From an uncultured Clostridia bacterium (lineage in GTDB: Bacteria > Bacillota > Clostridia > Oscillospirales > CAG-272), in the NCBI GenBank assembly GCA_947627815.1, contig CANQXN010000071.1, positions 1 to 8,526 of the forward strand: a stretch of 8,526 nt of DNA, written 5' to 3'. The notes beneath the pieces were generated by a model, which was not told the origin of the DNA, did not search any database, and worked only from the letters and a program-made list of their open reading frames with translations. Positions 6,516-8,526 of this stretch are shown here, piece after piece; within the stretch, counting starts at the first letter, position 1, and every line of letters starts with the position of its first letter. The position numbers and the translations under genes are program-made.

Positions 6516-6737
6516 ATGAAGACCTTGAAGCAGGTAGCTGTGGGAGAAACGGTCACCGTGATTCGCCTGCACGGAGAGGGCGCGGTCAAGCGCCGGATCA
6601 TGGATATGGGCATCACTAAGGGCGTTGCCGTGACGGTGCGCAAAGTGGCGCCCTTGGGCGACCCCATCGAGCTGACGGTGCGGGGCTATGAACTCTCGAT
6701 CCGAAAAGCCGATGCCGATACGGTAGAAGTGGCATAA
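6516..6737 (+). CDS. feoA: FeoA family ferrous iron transport protein, second copy
   Basis: This is a 73-residue FeoA with the classical layout. It opens MKTLKQVAVGETVTV, continues with the helix AVKRRIMDMGIT and ends PLGDPIELTVRGYELSIRK, which is the usual FeoA C-terminal signature. It is a soluble SH3-like protein expected to assist FeoB. A strong AAGGAGG site (6502-6508) precedes the ATG. The leader between the two feoA genes is A-rich with a short GATAAA repeat and holds no promoter I can recognise. A GCCC-GAA-GGGC mini-hairpin (6740-6750) follows the stop without a T run. The 135-bp gap to feoB is longer than usual for feoA-feoB and contains the third operator copy. Confidence 0.93.
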   Translation: MKTLKQVAVGETVTVIRLHGEGAVKRRIMDMGITKGVAVTVRKVAPLGDPIELTVRGYELSIRKADADTVEVA

Positions 6738-6778
6738 AAGCCCGAAGGGCAGGGGGATATTCTGACACGAAAACCCCG

Positions 6779-6805
6779 CTCTCGGACGCTTTTTTGCCCC
6801 GAGAG
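6779..6805 (+). repeat. Inverted repeat between feoA2 and feoB
   Basis: CTCTCGG (6779-6785) and CCGAGAG (6799-6805) are perfect 7-bp arms around a 13-base spacer containing six T. The right arm runs into operator 3, so pairing of the RNA and protein binding to the DNA use overlapping bases. The T run is inside the loop, not after the stem, so this is not an ordinary terminator. Confidence 0.5.
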
Positions 6806-6821
6806 TTAGCGCGCGCTAACC
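6804..6821 (+). promoter_or_regulatory. Dyad operator 3, inside the feo operon before feoB
   Basis: AGTTAGCGCGCGCTAACC contains a perfect 16-bp palindrome at 6805-6820, the most symmetric of the three sites. It matches the two promoter-proximal sites in both arms and in length. I find no convincing promoter beside it, so it may be a roadblock or an anchoring site rather than a second start-site operator. It lies 52 bp before the feoB start. Confidence 0.75.
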
Positions 6822-6872
6822 CAAAAGACATTTGACATGAAATCATAACAGAGAAGAAAGGAACCTAAGACT

Positions 6873-8526
6873 ATGAGCATTCGTATCGCGCTTGCGGGGA
6901 ACCCCAATTCCGGGAAAACAACCCTGTTCAACGCGCTGACCGGCGCCAATCAGTTTGTCGGAAACTGGCCGGGCGTCACGGTGGAAAAAAAGGAAGGAAA
7001 GCTGAAAAAGCACGCCGATGTTGTCGTCACCGACCTGCCCGGCATTTATTCGCTTTCCCCCTATACCCCCGAAGAAGTGGTGGCGAGAAACTATCTTGTC
7101 AACGAACGCCCCGATGTGATCCTCAATATCGTGGACGGCATGAACTTAGAGCGCAATCTTTACCTGACGACCCAGCTTTTAGAGCTGGGGATTCCCGCGG
7201 TGATTGCCGTCAACATGGCCGATCTTTTAAAAAAGAGCAAAGACGAGATTTCCTATGAGGAACTCTCCCGCGAATTAAACTGTCCGGTGCTTCCCATTTC
7301 CGCCCTGAAAGGGACGGGGCTTGACGAGGTAATCGCGGCGGCCTTGAACGCGGCGGCGCAAAAGACGGCCGCGTCCATGCATGTTTTCTCGGGCAGTGTG
7401 GAACACGCTATCGCCCACATTGAGGAAGCGGCGCTCCACGATCGGCCGGAGCACGAGATGCGCTGGTATGCCGTCAAGCTGTTCGAGCGGGATGAAAAGG
7501 TGCAAAACGCGCTGTCTGTGCCGGAAGAAATACTTGCGCACATCGAAAACGACATCGCCGCCGTGGAAAAGGAAATGGAAGACGACGCCGAGAGTATCAT
7601 CACCAACGAGCGCTATGTTTACATCGCCGGCCTTTTAAAACACTGCTATAAGAAAAAGAACAAAGACAAACTGACCGTTTCGGATAAGATCGACCGAATT
7701 GTCACCAATCGGTTTGCCGCTTTGCCCATTTTCGCGCTTGTGATGTTCGTGGTCTATTTTATTTCGGTGACAACGGTGGGCGCCTGGGTGACAGACTGGA
7801 CCAACGACGCCCTCTTCGGCGACGGATTCCATTTTTTGGGGATCGGTGCTGCCGCTTATGAGGAAAGGGCGGAAGCCTATGACGGCGCAGGCACTGTGAT
7901 CAACGCCTTTCTGGATGCCGCCGAAGAGCGCGGCGATGAGGTGGCGGCGTTGCGTGAGGCGCTCGATACCGAAAGCGAGACCTTCGATGCCGCAAAAGCG
8001 GGCAGCCTGCTTACCGCTTTTGCCGCCACATGGCAAAGCGATGACCGCATCACCTATCGCGTGACCGATGAGGAAACTTTGGTGGAAGAGGAAGAAGAAG
8101 CAACCGGCCAAGATCTTGCGGATGCCTGCGCCTATATGGTCGGGGTTTCTTTTCAGGCCCCCGATCCGAGCGAAGACACCATGTGGATTCCCGGGATCCC
8201 GGTGTTAATCGAAAAAGGGCTTAATGCCATCCATTGCGCCGAATGGCTCAAGGGACTGATTCTCGACGGCATCGTGGCAGGCGTCGGCGCCGTCCTCGGC
8301 TTTGTGCCGCAGATGCTGATTCTCTTCCTGCTTTTGGCCTTTTTGGAAGCCTGCGGCTATATGGCGCGGATTGCCTTTGTCATGGACCGGATTTTCCGGA
8401 AATTCGGTTTGTCCGGCAAGTCCTTTATCCCGATGCTCATCGGCACGGGCTGCGGCGTACCCGGCATCATGGCTTCCCGCACCATTGAAAACGAACGCGA
8501 CCGCCGCATGACGGTCATGACTACTA
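6873..8526 (+). CDS. feoB: Fe(II) transporter FeoB, 3' end beyond window
   Basis: FeoB is the inner-membrane ferrous iron permease with a cytosolic G domain. 551 codons are visible with no stop; the remaining C-terminal membrane part lies outside. G domain motifs are G1 GNPNSGKTT (9-17), G2 region VGNWPGVTVEKKEG (Thr36), G3 DLPG (54-57), G4 NMAD (114-117) and the SALKGTG G5. A helical spacer follows to about residue 270. The first membrane segment is about 281-302, and further segments begin near residue 461 (LDGIVAGVGAVLGFVPQ, FLEACGYMARIAFVMDR). The Gate motif is GTGCGVPG, with C527 as the conserved core Cys. Between the first and second membrane segments a loop of about 115 residues (about 318-437) is strongly acidic and much longer than in E. 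coli FeoB. The start at 6873 has AAAGGA (6857-6862) ten bases upstream. It is the last visible gene of the feo operon. Confidence 0.96.
   Translation, partial: MSIRIALAGNPNSGKTTLFNALTGANQFVGNWPGVTVEKKEGKLKKHADVVVTDLPGIYSLSPYTPEEVVARNYLVNERPDVILNIVDGMNLERNLYLTTQLLELGIPAVIAVNMADLLKKSKDEISYEELSRELNCPVLPISALKGTGLDEVIAAALNAAAQKTAASMHVFSGSVEHAIAHIEEAALHDRPEHEMRWYAVKLFERDEKVQNALSVPEEILAHIENDIAAVEKEMEDDAESIITNERYVYIAGLLKHCYKKKNKDKLTVSDKIDRIVTNRFAALPIFALVMFVVYFISVTTVGAWVTDWTNDALFGDGFHFLGIGAAAYEERAEAYDGAGTVINAFLDAAEERGDEVAALREALDTESETFDAAKAGSLLTAFAATWQSDDRITYRVTDEETLVEEEEEATGQDLADACAYMVGVSFQAPDPSEDTMWIPGIPVLIEKGLNAIHCAEWLKGLILDGIVAGVGAVLGFVPQMLILFLLLAFLEACGYMARIAFVMDRIFRKFGLSGKSFIPMLIGTGCGVPGIMASRTIENERDRRMTVMTT

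Noticed and set aside
6832..6860. TTGACA at 6832-6837 as a feoB promoter
   Set aside because: The bases 17 nt downstream (AGAAAG) do not resemble a -10 box, and any start site would fall at or past the feoB ribosome site.

Overview
The window reads as a compact, all-plus-strand stretch of a bacterial chromosome, most likely from the Firmicutes and probably Clostridia. Evidence for this is a tRNA-responsive T-box leader in front of a threonyl-tRNA synthetase gene, strong AGGAGG ribosome binding sites, textbook sigma-A promoters with 17-nt spacers, and a ferrous iron locus with two feoA genes and a clostridial-looking FeoB. The assignment below phylum level is inference. I see no phage, transposon, CRISPR or tRNA/rRNA gene.

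Layout. Bases 1-727 hold the 3' part of mutY (adenine glycosylase; the 5' end lies outside the window). Bases 770-2023 encode an M24 Xaa-Pro aminopeptidase. Bases 2024-2401 hold no gene but are filled by a promoter and a complete threonine T-box riboswitch with specifier ACC, 7-nt-bulge antiterminator and competing terminator. This leader controls thrS (2402-4195) and, from the 24-bp gap, probably also pepF (4220-5998), an M3 oligoendopeptidase. Bases 5999-6231 hold a terminator-like hairpin, an A/T-rich tract, a strong promoter and two dyad operators. The iron locus follows: feoA1 (6232-6441), feoA2 (6516-6737), a third copy of the operator in a 135-bp gap, and feoB (6873 to the window end, C-terminus outside).

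How the genes work together. thrS and pepF form a threonine-starvation-responsive unit in which uncharged tRNA-Thr would raise both synthetase and a peptide-recycling enzyme. The feo genes form a Fe(II) uptake unit, apparently repressed through repeated GTTAGCG-N2-CGCTAAC palindromes next to the promoter.

I do not see a wholly new multi-gene system here. The most interesting points are a ThrRS that has lost the core of its N-terminal TGS domain but keeps editing, the three-site operator array with one copy inside the operon, and a roughly 115-residue acidic insertion in the first external loop of FeoB.
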